Positions 1 through 10,789 of a stretch of 64,000 nucleotides of DNA are shown one piece after another. Each line of letters begins with the position of its first letter. Position 1 is the first letter of the stretch. Made by a program: the position numbers and the translations under genes. A model generated the notes under the pieces. It saw only the letters and a program-made list of their open reading frames with translations. It ran no database searches and had not been told where the DNA came from. Where the stretch lies: assembly GCA_902728285.1 (NCBI GenBank), contig CACVBU010000137.1, positions 186,001 to 250,000 on the forward strand, in the 5' to 3' direction. The stretch is from Clytia hemisphaerica (Eukaryota; Cnidaria; Hydrozoa; Leptothecata; Clytiidae).

Positions 1-235
1 CTGTTGATAAAGAGTTATTGATTTTATTCTTATAAAGTAGGTGCTTATAAGAAAAATAAATAAGCTCATATTGTGCGCCGTCCCTTGTTTACGTTGTAAG
101 AACTACTAACCGAAGGGTATATCACTGTCTATCAAGAGTTAATGATTTGATGCTTATAAAGTAGATGCTTATAAGAAAAAGAAAAATGCTCATGTTATGC
201 GCCATCCATTGTTTACTTTGTCAGAACTAAAACGT
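1..235. repeat. Tandem pair of a ~125-bp unit
   Basis: Two diverged head-to-tail copies, about 1-108 and 127-232. Both carry CTTATAAAGTAG followed by TGCTTATAAGAAAAA, then a GCGCC core, then TTGTTTAC. The left copy touches the window edge, so the array may continue outside. No coding sequence is seen in it. Confidence 0.7.
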
Positions 236-1389
236 AAAAGTCAATACAAGTCGCAACAAAATAGATAAAACGATAGGTGCGTGCGAGAATTTTTTAGCCG
301 TGGCGGCCCGCTCAGAATCAAAAGAAACAACATCTTGAACATGAACATGAACATGAATATTTTTCTGGTGAAAAAGCCCACTACTTACGTAAAGCAACAA
401 AAGCCCCTGCGGGACAATTATCCTTTCAAATACAATTTAGTGAAGCAAAGAGGAAAGAAAAAATCTTTCAACGGACTCTATCATCGAAAACGGCAGCAGA
501 ACGCCGCCAGAATGTCAAATAATTCATAGTTCATGTCTCTTCAATATGATCGAAAGAGGGAACTCATTCATACCTTATAATACAGACCTCTTTTGCACTG
601 GTCTTTAATACACCCCTTTCTCACAGACTTGGTAAGACTTTTTCAGTCAGTGGGGGTAAGAATATCGGACAGAAAACTCGATTGGGGATCGGTATTTCCA
701 TTGCTTTGATGACTGGGGATTTAAATTCTATTGTCTTGATGATATGAGCCCTCCCCGTTGGGGAATGGGTCCTACTCCTTACGAAATAGGAATTCCTCCT
801 TTTGTAAGTCGGAACACTTAGCCCCCTTCCAGAGACCGCTGGTTCTGTACACACAAGAAACGCATACCATGATGGATAGCGATGACACTCGAACTACGCG
901 GGAGAGCATATAGCTCGTCGCAAGCACAGAGCGGGATGAGTGACACCACACATCACAATGTCTGGCATATCACCCACACTCTCGTATCAGAGTAGTGGTA
1001 CCCGATTCCCATCACAAGGTATGGGTTGACCCGGGCGAGTTGTGTTCATTTGCCAAGTGAACCGTAGTATTAGAGTTGGAATCGCGAAATCGGACCTCCA
1101 AGAGAGTCAAGAGCGATGACCATCATACCACTACGCCTTACATTCCATTGTTTTTAAGTCTGAATATTCAGAAGGGATTGAAAAAAGGCATAATATTTCA
1201 AAGTGATGATTTGCTTATTTCATTGTTTTCAGTAGGGAAGAAAATTGGAGTATATATGTTTCCACAGGGGACGATATTTTTGCTAAGTTTACAAAGGGAT
1301 CCCGCGGTGGGTCAGTGAGAAAGGGTGTCTTAATCTACAGTTGTTTACATTTGAGTTTAACGCCAATTAGACCCGTTAGAAGCTGTGCT
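236..1389. other. Unassigned non-genic stretch
   Basis: An 82-codon open frame at 281-529 (+) is basic and low-complexity and matches no family I recognise. The part around 840-1110 is richer in GC than its surroundings and has few stops, but no RNA gene or protein domain could be named. It may be the worn end of a mobile element. Confidence 0.4.
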
Positions 1390-2530
1390 GACAATCACGA
1401 AGGGTTTCCGCTAAACTACTCCTAGGGAAAATGAGGTATGAACTCAAATTTTTCACTCAGTGATAGCTAAAAGACATGGGTACCGTCCAATGTAGTTTTG
1501 ATCACTATAGAATGCTGTCCGAGAATGATGTTGTCCGATAATTAGCGAGTCTATGGTCAAAATTTGAATCCTGTGTTGTCAATTAATAGTGATTTCCGCT
1601 AAACTCCTCCTAGTAAAATGAGGTGTGAACTTAATTTTTTCACTAATGATAGCTAATAGACATAGGTTACCATCCATTATATTTTGAACACCTAAAAATG
1701 CTGTCCGAAAAAGATACTGTCCGGTAAATTGAATCCAATGCTGGAAATTTGAATCCAATGCTGACAATCAGCAGTGGTTTCCGCTAAACTCCTCCTAGGG
1801 AAAGAGAGGTATGAACTTAATTTTTTCACTAAATGATAGCTAATAGGTACAGGTACCGTCCATTATAGTTTTGAACACCTAAAAATGCTGTCCGAGAATA
1901 AGGTTGTCCGATAATAAGCGAGCATAAGGTCGAAATTTGAATTTCTTGTTGTCAATTGCCAGTGGTTTCCGCTAAACTCCTCCTAGGGAAAATGAGGTAT
2001 GAACTTAATTTTTTCACTAAATGATAGCTAATAGGTACAGGTACCGTCCATTATAGTTTTGAACACCTAAAAATGCTGTCCGAAAAAGATACTGTCCGGT
2101 AAAGTTAATACAATGCTGGAAATTTGAATCCAATGCTGACAATCAGCAGTGGTTTCCGCTAAACTCCTCCTAGGGAAAATGAGGTATGAACTTAATTTTT
2201 TCACTAGGTGATAGCTAATAGACACATGTAACGTCCATTATAGTTTTAATGATCTAAAAATGCTGTCCGAAAAAGATACTGTCCGGTAAAGTGAATCCAA
2301 TGCTGGAAATTTGAATCCAATGCTGACAATCAGCAGTGGTTTCCACTAAACTCCTCCTAGGGAAAAGGAGGTATGAACTTAATTTTTTCACTAGGTGATA
2401 GCTAGTAGACACAGGTAACGTCCATTGTAGTTTTGAATACCAGAGAATGCTGTCCGAAAAAGATACTGTCCGGTAAAGTGAATCCAATGCTAGAATGGCG
2501 AATCCAATGTTGAATCCAATGTTGAATCCG
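1390..2530. repeat. ~187-bp tandem array, six copies
   Basis: Six head-to-tail units can be aligned on the block TTTCCGCTAAACTCCTCCTA, which starts at about 1405, 1593, 1778, 1966, 2153 and 2340. The spacing is 185-188 bp. Each unit also holds a conserved AATTTTTTCACTA stretch and a GCTGTCCGA block, often followed by ACTGTCCGGTAAA. The short open frames on the minus strand inside it are by-products of the repeat. The last unit decays into shorter repeats of GAATCCAATG. Confidence 0.9.
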
Positions 2531-3024
2531 ATGCTAAGTTCATTTTGGTCACCTCGTGGTGATTAATTCCGAAATTTATATTCTAAGCCCGAATCGGGTA
2601 CATATAAATGCATTATATCCCGATTTTGATCCCAGGATCGGAAATGGAAAATGAAAACGGAAAAAAATCTTGACAGTCGGGTCGAAAAATATCGTCGGGG
2701 AGCGATATTACGGTAATAGCAAATTATCTGTCGCTGATGTGTTAATCACGCTATACAAACATAACATTTTACAGCTCATGCCGACTGCCTATTTTACAGA
2801 TCAGGGGGAGCTGTGAGCAGAATGTATAGGTCATCATCTGGGGTAAGTTTATTAAGGTTTCCTTTACATAGTAGCTACACTGAATCACTCCTTAATATGT
2901 TTCAACACAGGCAGTATAATAGAATTTTAATCTTTACAGTTCAGGTCAGGACTGCAGACTCCCACTCTCCCACTTGACTTAGTCCCCCTGGCTGAGATCG
3001 AAAAAAAAGTGGCTAGAAAACAAT
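2531..3024. other. Non-coding spacer
   Basis: Lies between the 187-bp array and the large inverted-repeat structure. No open frame, RNA or clear repeat was recognised. Confidence 0.4.
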
Positions 3025-3210
3025 TTTCGTGACACACTTCTTAGAACTAACTTTTTTTGGTGGAAACTCACGAATTAATATATGTAGATTCCAAAATCAA
3101 AAAGTTTCCACAATATTATCGTGCAAGTAACGAGTAATTGACGATTTTTTGCGTTTCAAATCATCACAAATATCTTCATTTCGTATGCCGCGCCAAAGCG
3201 GAAATAAATA

Positions 3211-3362
3211 CTATCTTTCATTTCGCGACACTACCTTTCATTTCACGACACTATCTTTCAATTCGCGGCACTATCTTTCATTTCGCGACACTATCTTTCA
3301 TTTCGCGACACTATCTTTTATTTCGCGACTCTATCTTTTATTTCGCGACACTATCTTTTATT
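3211..3362. repeat. 20-bp tandem array
   Basis: About seven and a half exact-length units of CTATCTTTCATTTCGCGACA with few substitutions. The same unit continues, more decayed, at 4080-4200 beyond the foldback insertion, and occurs inverted at 5577-5766 and 6890-6935. Confidence 0.92.
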
Positions 3363-4076
3363 CCAGACCCCCGCGCTCGATAGGATCGATCATCGGAACG
3401 GCTCGATGACGGATCGATATGTGATCGATGGATTACTTATCGATCCGGATAGGAGATCGATGGAAGATTCAGCCATTAAAAAGTCTTGAGTATCGATCCT
3501 TCGTTGATCCATTATCGAGCTAGTATTTCAATCGAGTATATCGATTCGTCATCGATCGTTAATCGATTCGTCATCGATTGTTAATCGATTCGTCATCGAT
3601 CGTTAATCGATTCGTCATCGATCGTTAATCGATTCGTCATCGATCGTTAATCGATTCGTCATCGATCGTTAATCGATTCGTCATCGATCGTTAATCGATT
3701 CGTCATCGATCGTTAATCGATTCGTCTAATCGATTCGTCATCGATCGTTAATCGATTCGTCATCGATCGTTAATCGATTCGTCATCGATCATTAATCGAT
3801 TCGTCATCGATTATAAATCGATTATGCATCGATGACGAATCGATTAACAATCGATGACGAATCGATATACTCGATAGAGTCGATAGGGTCGATAAGATCG
3901 ATAAAAGATCGATGATAGATCGATGATAGATCGATAACTAATCATAAGCTTAAAAAAATCCTGAGTATCGATCCTCTATCGATCTCCTATCCGGATCGAT
4001 AAGTAATCCATCGATCACATATCGATCCGTCATCGAGCCGTTCCGATGATCGATCCTATCGAGCGCGGGGGTCTGG
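3363..4076. mobile_element. Foldback element with 6-bp target duplication
   Basis: Termini are perfect inverted repeats starting CCAGACCCCCGCGCTCGATA. The inverted arms cover roughly 3363-3490 and 3950-4076 with little divergence. The centre is a 22-bp tandem array. Direct TTTATT copies flank it at 3357-3362 and 4077-4082, which reads as a target-site duplication inside the 20-bp array. There is no coding capacity. The type resembles foldback (FB-like) elements with satellite-like interiors. Confidence 0.85.
3541..3826. repeat. 22-bp tandem array inside the foldback element
   Basis: About a dozen near-identical units of TCGATTCGTCATCGATCGTT plus AA. One unit, near 3721, is shortened. Two further units occur in inverted orientation at about 3828-3876. 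ATCGAT is the core word, so each unit is itself nearly palindromic. The lack of unique spacers rules out CRISPR. Confidence 0.92.
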
Positions 4077-4082
4077 TTTATT

Positions 4083-4440
4083 TTGCGACACTATCTTTAT
4101 TAAAACGACACTATTTTTTTTTAAACGATACTATCTTTCCAAAAAAACATTATCTTAATTGAAACAATACTATCTTTTTTACGGGATACTATCTTTTTTT
4201 ATGGAAGCCGAGAAGTGCCATCGACAAAAAAAATATTTAATTTCAGAAAAAAATAATTAATTTCAGAAAAAAATAATTAATTTTAGAATAAAAAAATATT
4301 TAATTTTAGAAAAATAAATTTGAATTCAGAAAAAAATATTTGATTTTAAAAAATAAATTTAAATTTAGAAACAAAATATTTAATTTTAGAAAAATAAATT
4401 TAAATTGGGAAAAATATATTTAACTTTAGTAAAAAAAAAT
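4083..4440. repeat. Decayed 20-bp units and AT-rich ~20-bp repeats
   Basis: 4083-4200 continues the CTATCTTT array in worn form. After ATGGAAGCCGAGAAGTGCCA (4201-4220), 4236-4440 consists of irregular repeats of AAAAAATATTTAATTTTAGA type. The GAAGTGCCATCGACAAAAAA junction and the first AT repeats are present inverted at about 5500-5577. Confidence 0.75.
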
Positions 4441-5500
4441 TAAAACCTTCAAACATACCTTATTGCTATTGGAACTACTTCTCGCGGGTTTTAATTTTAG
4501 CGCTTTTCGCGGTATGTTATGTACATTAATTTTTGTTACCGAAATGTAACGCAACCGTTACGTACCTATTTATGATACTCTACTTTTATGCAAAAAATCA
4601 GAAAATTTTTTACCTATGTTGTTATTATGGGAAAAAATGTCAGCGGAAAGTGACGAAAATTTTGACGGGGTGACAAAATTTTTCCCCAACAAAATTTATT
4701 CCAGACATTTCATCACCTGAGGCGAATGATAAAAAATGTTTTGTTTCCGGAATGCGGGTGAAGGAAAAAAGTTATCATGCGGTCGGCCGGAAAATAATTT
4801 TTTTGTTGCTATTTTTGATAATTTATGGCTCATTGAAATAAGGTTTAAGAATAACTTTTATGTATAAACACAGCATAAATTATGCCCTAAATTACAACAA
4901 GTACGGACTACTAACGAACGAAAGTTTGCGGCCGGGTCAGAAAAAAAAAATTTTTCACCCGGCCGGTTTCCGGGAACAAGAATTTTTTTTTGTTTCGCCT
5001 GACCAAAACTTTTTTACCCGATTTTTTTATTCCCGACCAAAAACTTTTACTCAATTTTTCCCCCAACCAAACTTCAAATCCAAATTTTTTACACCTTTTT
5101 TATTAACCGAAATTTGTGTTTTATAAACGTCGAATTACAAGATCTATTTTCGAGCTAAGTGAAGAAAACCATTTCATTTGGACAGTTTAGTCATGTAATA
5201 GTGACTAACTAAATTGTAAATTTGGTCGGGGAAAAGTGACGAAAATACCTCTAGGTGACGATTTTCTTCCATGACGAAATAAAACTTCGACATTTTTTCC
5301 CCGATAAATAAAAGGTATGAAATATTGAGCAAATCCTGAAAAACCGCATTTTTTGCGCCCTTCTTGGCCCAAATTTGCCCAAAATAATTGTCAACTTGAA
5401 TTGTTTGTGGATTGGTGCAAAAAAATAATCTGGTCTGAACAAAAGTCAAATCCAAAGACAAATCCAGGAAGTATGAAAACGAAAGTTGTAAGTAAGTGTA
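4441..5500. other. Central loop of the inverted-repeat structure
   Basis: This is unique sequence between the arms. Open frames of 60-130 codons on both strands (for example 4860-5126 + and 5174-5563 -) are Phe/Lys-rich and overlap each other. They show no transposase or other domain I can name. A GTGACGAAAAT word recurs near 4650 and 5237. No gene is called. Confidence 0.45.
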
Positions 5501-5576
5501 CTTTTTTCTTACTAAAATTAAATTTTTTTTTTCTAAAATTAAATATTTTTTTGTCGATGGCACTTCTCGGCTTCCA

Positions 5577-5766
5577 TAATAAAGATAGTATCTTGTGAAA
5601 AAGATAGTATTGTTTCAATTAAGATAATGTTTTTTTGGGAAAATAGTGTCGCGAACTGAAAAATAGTGTCGCGAAATGAAAGATAGTGCCGCGAAATGAA
5701 AGATAGTTTCTCGAAATGAAAGATAGTGCCGCTAAATAAAGATAGTTTCGCGAAATGAAAGATAGC
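5577..5766. repeat. Inverted copy of the 20-bp array
   Basis: Units of the GTCGCGAAATGAAAGATAGT type, the reverse complement of the array at 3211-3362. It includes the same more decayed members (AAGATAATGTTTTTTTGG) as 4120-4160. It stops where the next element begins. Confidence 0.88.
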
Positions 5767-6886
5767 GGTTAGTGTAAAACGCAGGTCACAGGTCACAGGT
5801 CGCAGGTCACAGGTCACAGGTCAGTGATGACAGGTTAACTCTAATCAATGTCATTGCAGATGAAAATGTTTGGAAAACACAAAGAATTATCAAAAACATA
5901 ATTCTCAAGCAATTTCATCCATATAAAACCATTTCAAACATCAAAATTTAACCATGTGCTTTTATCGATCTTTCGCGGTTTGCGCCGTGTATAACGCAGA
6001 CCAGAAAATATTTGAAACCATATTATACGTATAACAGGTATATTACATATTGTAATGTTTGTAATGTTATATGATGGTTACATATAATAAAACACATCGC
6101 TCTAAAACTACCTTCTCAGAGAACTCACGAGCTTCTGATTGGTGTAATTTTATATCCAGCCATATTGTTATCATCACATTCGGCATGCTGAATATTTTTG
6201 GTGTTTTTCTCTTGTAAGACATGATATTTTGTAATACTGTCAATATTTTTGTCAAAAATTGTCATTAAGTCATTAAAATGACAATTGAATAATTAATTAG
6301 TTTCATCCTTCTAAAACCACTCTCTTAGGGACCTCACAAGCTTCTGATTGGTGCCGTTTTATATCCATTCACACTATCTACATCACATTCTGTATTATAA
6401 ATATTTTTCGTTATTTTGTCTGTTCTTGCATCATATTTTATGATTCTGTTAATATTTTTGTCAAAAATTGTCATTAAGACATTAAAATAATAACTGAATA
6501 ATTAATTAGTTCCATCCTTCTAAAACACTCTCTTAGGGTCCTTGCAAGCTTCTGTTTGGTCCCATTTTATATCCATTCACACCATCCACATCACATTTTG
6601 TATAATAAATATTTTTCGTGCTTTTGTCTTGCTAGGCATCATATTTTATGATTTTATCATTATTTTTGTAAGTAAGTGTCACTATGTCAAAATAGGTTGT
6701 TATTCTATTCAATTGTCATTTTATAATATCTAAATAGCATGTATTACTTTTTTGTAATTTAATGCGCTATGTATTGATGTTATGTTATGTATATGTTATG
6801 ATCTTATTTTTTTCCGGTCTGCACTTTGTTGACCTGTGACCTGCGACCTGCGACCTGTGACCTGTGACCTGCGTTTTACACTAACC
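5767..6886. mobile_element. Inverted-repeat element family 1, copy A
   Basis: Terminal inverted repeats begin GGTTAGTGTAAAACGCAGGT and run into a series of CAGGTCA-type 7-9-bp repeats at both ends. The interior holds three tandem copies of a ~209-bp unit, marked by AGCTTCTG near 6131, 6340 and 6548, each followed by TTTTATATCCA. There is no transposase; the short open frames are repeat by-products. A second copy lies at 10295-12240. It interrupts the right arm of the large structure, so it inserted later. Confidence 0.85.
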
Positions 6887-7156
6887 GGAAAGATAGTGCC
6901 GCGAAATAAAGATAGTGTCGCGAAATGAAAGATAGTATTTATTTCCGCTTTGGCGCGCCATAATTTCGCGTCCTCGTTGGATTTAAAAAGTGAATCGGTC
7001 AGTCGGTCGGTAGTAAAAATTTTCGGGTTTTCTTGAAATTGGTCTGTGAGGCGGTAAAAGGTAAAAGGGCGTCAACTGAGGCAGCAGGGGAGGCCCAATC
7101 GCGTGTATGTTTTGCGTGGTTTCAGATTATGAGATTTAAACAACACTGTGACCACG

Positions 7157-7710
7157 ACCCTGCCTATGCCCCGGACAGTCCGGGGTTTTTTTGATGCGTG
7201 CCCGCGGTCCGTATTATTTGTTTTTGAGAGACTACCCCGGACGCCCCAGACAGCCCTTATAGAATCGCTGACCGCGAGGGCTTTTTTCTAATTCATTGAA
7301 ATATTCTTCCGTGGACAAACGCCGTCTTCCAAAAGATCTTGTAATGTCCTGATTTTGGCGTTTCGTGTGTGTATTTGAACCTTAAATCTCAAGCGTGGTT
7401 TGTTCAGCAATCAAATTCTAAAATCTAGCCGAAAGCTGAAAAATGGATCCTGATCAGACAGAGAAAGGTAAGTAGAACCTTACCGTCTCCGTCGCTGAAA
7501 AACACACATACATAATCTCGGAATTTGGGCGTGAGGGGGTGAGTTTTAGACCTGGATAAAATGTCCGGGGGTTTAAAGTGTGCTCGGCGATATACGTCCG
7601 GGGTAAGTTTATGGCGCAAAAATTGGAGCCCCGGACGTAGGTCCGGGGAAAAAGTTATTTTTTTCAGACCCCAGACATTTGCCCCGGACTGTCCGGGGCA
7701 TATGCAGGGT
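7157..7710. mobile_element. Inverted-repeat element with GC-rich ends
   Basis: The ends are inverted repeats containing GCCCCGGACAGTCCGGGG, itself a palindrome, preceded by ACCCTGC and a CATATG-like word. The interior also has several CCGGAC words (near 7230, 7567, 7600, 7632). About 554 bp, non-coding. Confidence 0.78.
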
Positions 7711-8160
7711 GGTCTGTGACCTTTGACACATAATGGCACGTGTAATGATAAACAAAGTTAAAATGCTGCGAATGCGCTAGAAATCGCTCACAAAAATCGA
7801 CAAAAATAAAATTTTTGAGCAAAGAAAACGTCATCAAAACAAAAAGTCCGAAAAATTTACCGACTCTCCGACTCAATTTTACTCAATTTTCAAGAGTCGG
7901 TCGGGCGACGCGAAACGAAGATATTTGTGATTGCCGCCTAAATTAATACAGATTGTGGGGAAATTCCCTGTTTTCCATCAGTTTTTGACCACAAATATGC
8001 CCATAACTTTTGATCTAGAGAAGTTGGGACTTTGGTGTAATACATTTTTTTGCTCAGTTTGAAGAGCTCTATCATGTGATATAGGTCTTTTTTTAATTTG
8101 AAGACCCCCCCCCCAAAAAAATCATGAATTTCCAGGTCTTGCAGTTTTGCCTGGAAACGC
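7711..8160. other. Remainder of the right arm of the large structure
   Basis: Contains a short inverted match to the left arm (about 7921-7935 against 3168-3182) and unmatched sequence at 7945-8155. No gene is seen. Confidence 0.4.
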
Positions 8161-8316
8161 AAAAAATCGCCAATTACTCGTTACTTGCACGATAATATCT
8201 TGGAAACTTTTTGATTTTGGAATCTACATATGCTAATTCGCGAGTTTCCACCAAAAAAAGTTAGTTCTAAGATGTGTGTCACGAAATGAAACATTTCTGT
8301 GGACTAACTCCACTCG

Positions 8317-9396
8317 ATAGACCTTTTCGCCTTTCCATCCGCCATATTGAATTGTATGTAAAAATTATGGTGGCCAAATTGCCGTGGTGAAATTTCCTTA
8401 GAAAGTATGCAAAACATATGCATAAAGAAAGTATTAATATAAAACTTACATGCATAATTGGCATTATATTAAAGTGTAATCTTGTAGAAGAAAGATTTTA
8501 AAAATTTGCTTCTCTTGAAAACTAAAAACAATTCGCCGTGTCAATTCAAGACAGCCTTAAGTCCATTTTTTCCATTTTGAGATAATTGACTTTAAAGGTT
8601 GAGATGTGTTGGACTTAAGGCTACACATTTCATGTCAATGCTTCATAGAAACTAAAATTTGCCCTAAGATTTAGGACTTAAGGCTGTTTATGGTTGATAT
8701 ATTATGGAACATTCTAAATTCTTATTTTTTTTGAATTGCAAAATACACCTCTTTCCCATTAGAATTCTGTGGACTTAAGGCTGTTTTTGGAAAGCGTGCA
8801 TGCTGAAATAGGGGGTTATGGTCTTAAGTCAATTTTCGAAAAAATGGACTTAAGTCTGTCTTGAATTGACACGGCGAATTATATTCACTCATCTCTTAGA
8901 ACAAGCACTTCAAAAGACCATAACATTAGACATAAACTCAAATTGAAAAATCAACCGCTAAGGTAAAAAATAATCCTTATTTGGCTGACGGTAAATTATT
9001 CTCCTGGGAGCCGCCAAATTATCAAATCAAAACATTGATGATGTGTGACGTCATAATTACTGCTTTCAGTTTGGGTGTTTTGAAAGTTTGATGTGTGTAC
9101 TCCGTCTTTGTGGAGTTTTTTAATGGCATGAAAACAAAATATGCTATGTCTTTAAGAACAAATTTCTAAAAGGCTTTTGTTATTCTGTAAATATTTCTTT
9201 TTGGATTAAAAAAATCCATCTTTTATTGTTCTAATGATTATAATATTTATTTATAAGATGCTGTGTTGTCTTTTTAATCTTTGTGTAAACTTGCAAATGT
9301 TTTGCATACTTTCTAACTAAATCCAACCACAGCATTTTAGTTCCTGTATTTTTGCATACAATTCAAGATGGCAGATGGAAAGGCGAAAAGGTCTAT
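8317..9396. mobile_element. Inverted-repeat element, ~1.08 kb
   Basis: The ends are inverted copies about 110 bp long. Both contain ATAGACCTTTTCGCCTTTCC near the tip and AGAAAGTATGCAAAACAT at the inner edge. The interior has no coding frame and contains a second element (8530-8880). Confidence 0.8.
8530..8880. mobile_element. Nested inverted-repeat element, ~350 bp
   Basis: Terminal inverted repeats of about 40 bp start AATTCGCCGTGTCAATTCAA. The word GGACTTAAG recurs five or more times inside on both strands (for example near 8613, 8669, 8771, 8835). It sits inside the element at 8317-9396. Non-coding. Confidence 0.88.
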
Positions 9397-9487
9397 TAGC
9401 AACTCCAGAAGATTTTTCAAATTTTAATTTTTTTTAAAAAACCTATCCTATAAGAAAGAAAATGAGGGGTCATAGGCCCGGGGGGGG
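9397..9487. other. Short spacer with a poly-G run
   Basis: Ends in an uninterrupted G run near 9480-9489. Nothing else is recognised. Confidence 0.5.
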
Positions 9488-10005
9488 GGCACTTAGGCAA
9501 AAATAGCATAGTGTCCTCCTGGGTTGGTTCCCCCCACTAAAAATCAAAATTTTTCTCCATTCCCCCCTCTTTTATTTCCCCCACCATATTTCAAAATTTT
9601 TCGGTTCCCCCCTCTTTTTTGAATTCCCCCAGCTATTTGAAGATTTTGCGGTTCCCCCATATGGTAAACATAAAAATGCCTTAAATCAAGTTTGAAATTT
9701 TGGAAAGCTTGAAAAAATAGCCTTGAAAGTGCTGGAAAAATGAAATTGTATTGAAAAGTTGGTTTATCCCAAAAGATTTGCTGATTTTATTGCTTAAACA
9801 GGTTTTGCAACAAGATCACCTTGAGATCAGTGAAGTTCCCCCAGTCAAAATCTCCTAAATTTATGGTTTTCCCCCCTCTTTTTTTTCCCCCAGCAAATTT
9901 CAAATTTTTCATTTTCCCCCATACTTTCAAAAAAGGGCCAAAATCAGAATCCCCCCCCTTTATAAAGGGGGGGGAGGACACTATGAATAGGTACGGGGAC
10001 GTGCC
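9488..10005. mobile_element. Inverted-repeat element with C-rich interior
   Basis: The ends are imperfect inverted repeats (GGCAC ... ATAGTGTCCTCC on the left, GGAGGACACTAT ... GTGCC on the right). The interior has irregular repeats of TTCCCCCCTCTTTT separated by A/T runs of 25-40 bp. A 24-bp perfect palindrome of C8-TTTATAAA-G8 lies at 9951-9974. Open frames on both strands are repeat by-products. Confidence 0.68.
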
Positions 10006-10294
10006 GCTGCTCAGGGTACCTTTTTCAGTGTTGCAGAATTACTGACAGGGTATCTAAGCCTGATCTGACAGGGGCGCAATTTCATGATGTGTGTCTGACA
10101 GGGTCTGTTTTTGCTGTTTTTGCATGTAGAGTTCTTTTGCAAATCATTTTTATATAAGTAAACCAATAAAAATGAAACTTTTCCATGTATCACTTTTTTG
10201 CACCAATTCTTCAAAAAAAAAATATTTAAGATTAAGCTCCTTCTTTTATTCAATAATTTTTTATGGCACTTTGTTGACAATCTAACTCTCGCAG
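10006..10294. other. Non-coding spacer
   Basis: Contains three CTGACAGGG words (near 10040, 10064, 10093). No gene is seen. Confidence 0.35.
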
Positions 10295-10789
10295 GGTTAG
10301 TGTAAAACGCAGGTCACAGGTTGCAGGTCACAGCTCAGTGATGACAGGTTGACTCTAATCAATGTCATTGCAGAGGAAAATGTTTGGAAAACACAAAGAA
10401 TTATCAAAAACATATTGTCAAGCAATTTCATCCATATAAAACCATTTCAAACATCAAAATTTAACCATGTACTTTTATCAATCTTTCGCAGTTTGCGCCG
10501 TGTATAACGCAGACCAGAAAATATTTGAAACCATATTATACGTATAACAGGTATATTACATATTGTAATGTTTGTAATGTTATATGATGGTTACATATAA
10601 TAAAACACATCGCTCTAAAACCACCTTCTCAGAGAACTCACGAGCTTCTGATTGGTGTAATTTTATATCCAGCCATATTATTATCATCACATTCGGTATG
10701 CTAAATATTTTTGGTGTTTTTATCTTGTAAGACATGATATTTTGTGATTCTGTCAATATTTTTGTCAAAAATTGTCATTAAGTCATTAA

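Larger units (their letters stand above)
3025..8285. mobile_element. Large composite inverted-repeat structure
   Basis: The outer ends are inverted copies. About 3029-3150 reads outward as the reverse complement of about 8155-8282; both share a block near the GTTAGTTCTAAG end and one around TCGTGCAAGTAACGAGTAAT. Further in, 3186-3230 (CGCCAAAGCGGAAATAAATA) is inverted at 6930-6958, and the 20-bp array and the AT-rich tail of the left arm (3211-4260) are inverted at about 5500-5766. The arms were later broken by insertions: a foldback element in the left arm (3363-4076) and elements at 5767-6886 and 7157-7710 in the right arm. No transposase frame is visible. It is probably a non-autonomous, palindromic DNA transposon about 5.3 kb long with its insertions, but a palindromic duplication is also possible. 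Confidence 0.65.

Noticed and set aside
3541..3826. Regular 22-bp repeats resembling a CRISPR array
   Set aside because: The units abut with no unique spacers, there are no cas genes, and the locus is animal DNA. It is the core of a foldback element.
9787..10045. Overlapping frames on both strands over the C-rich element
   Set aside because: They are Pro/Gly/Lys/Phe-rich by-products of the TTCCCCCC repeat.
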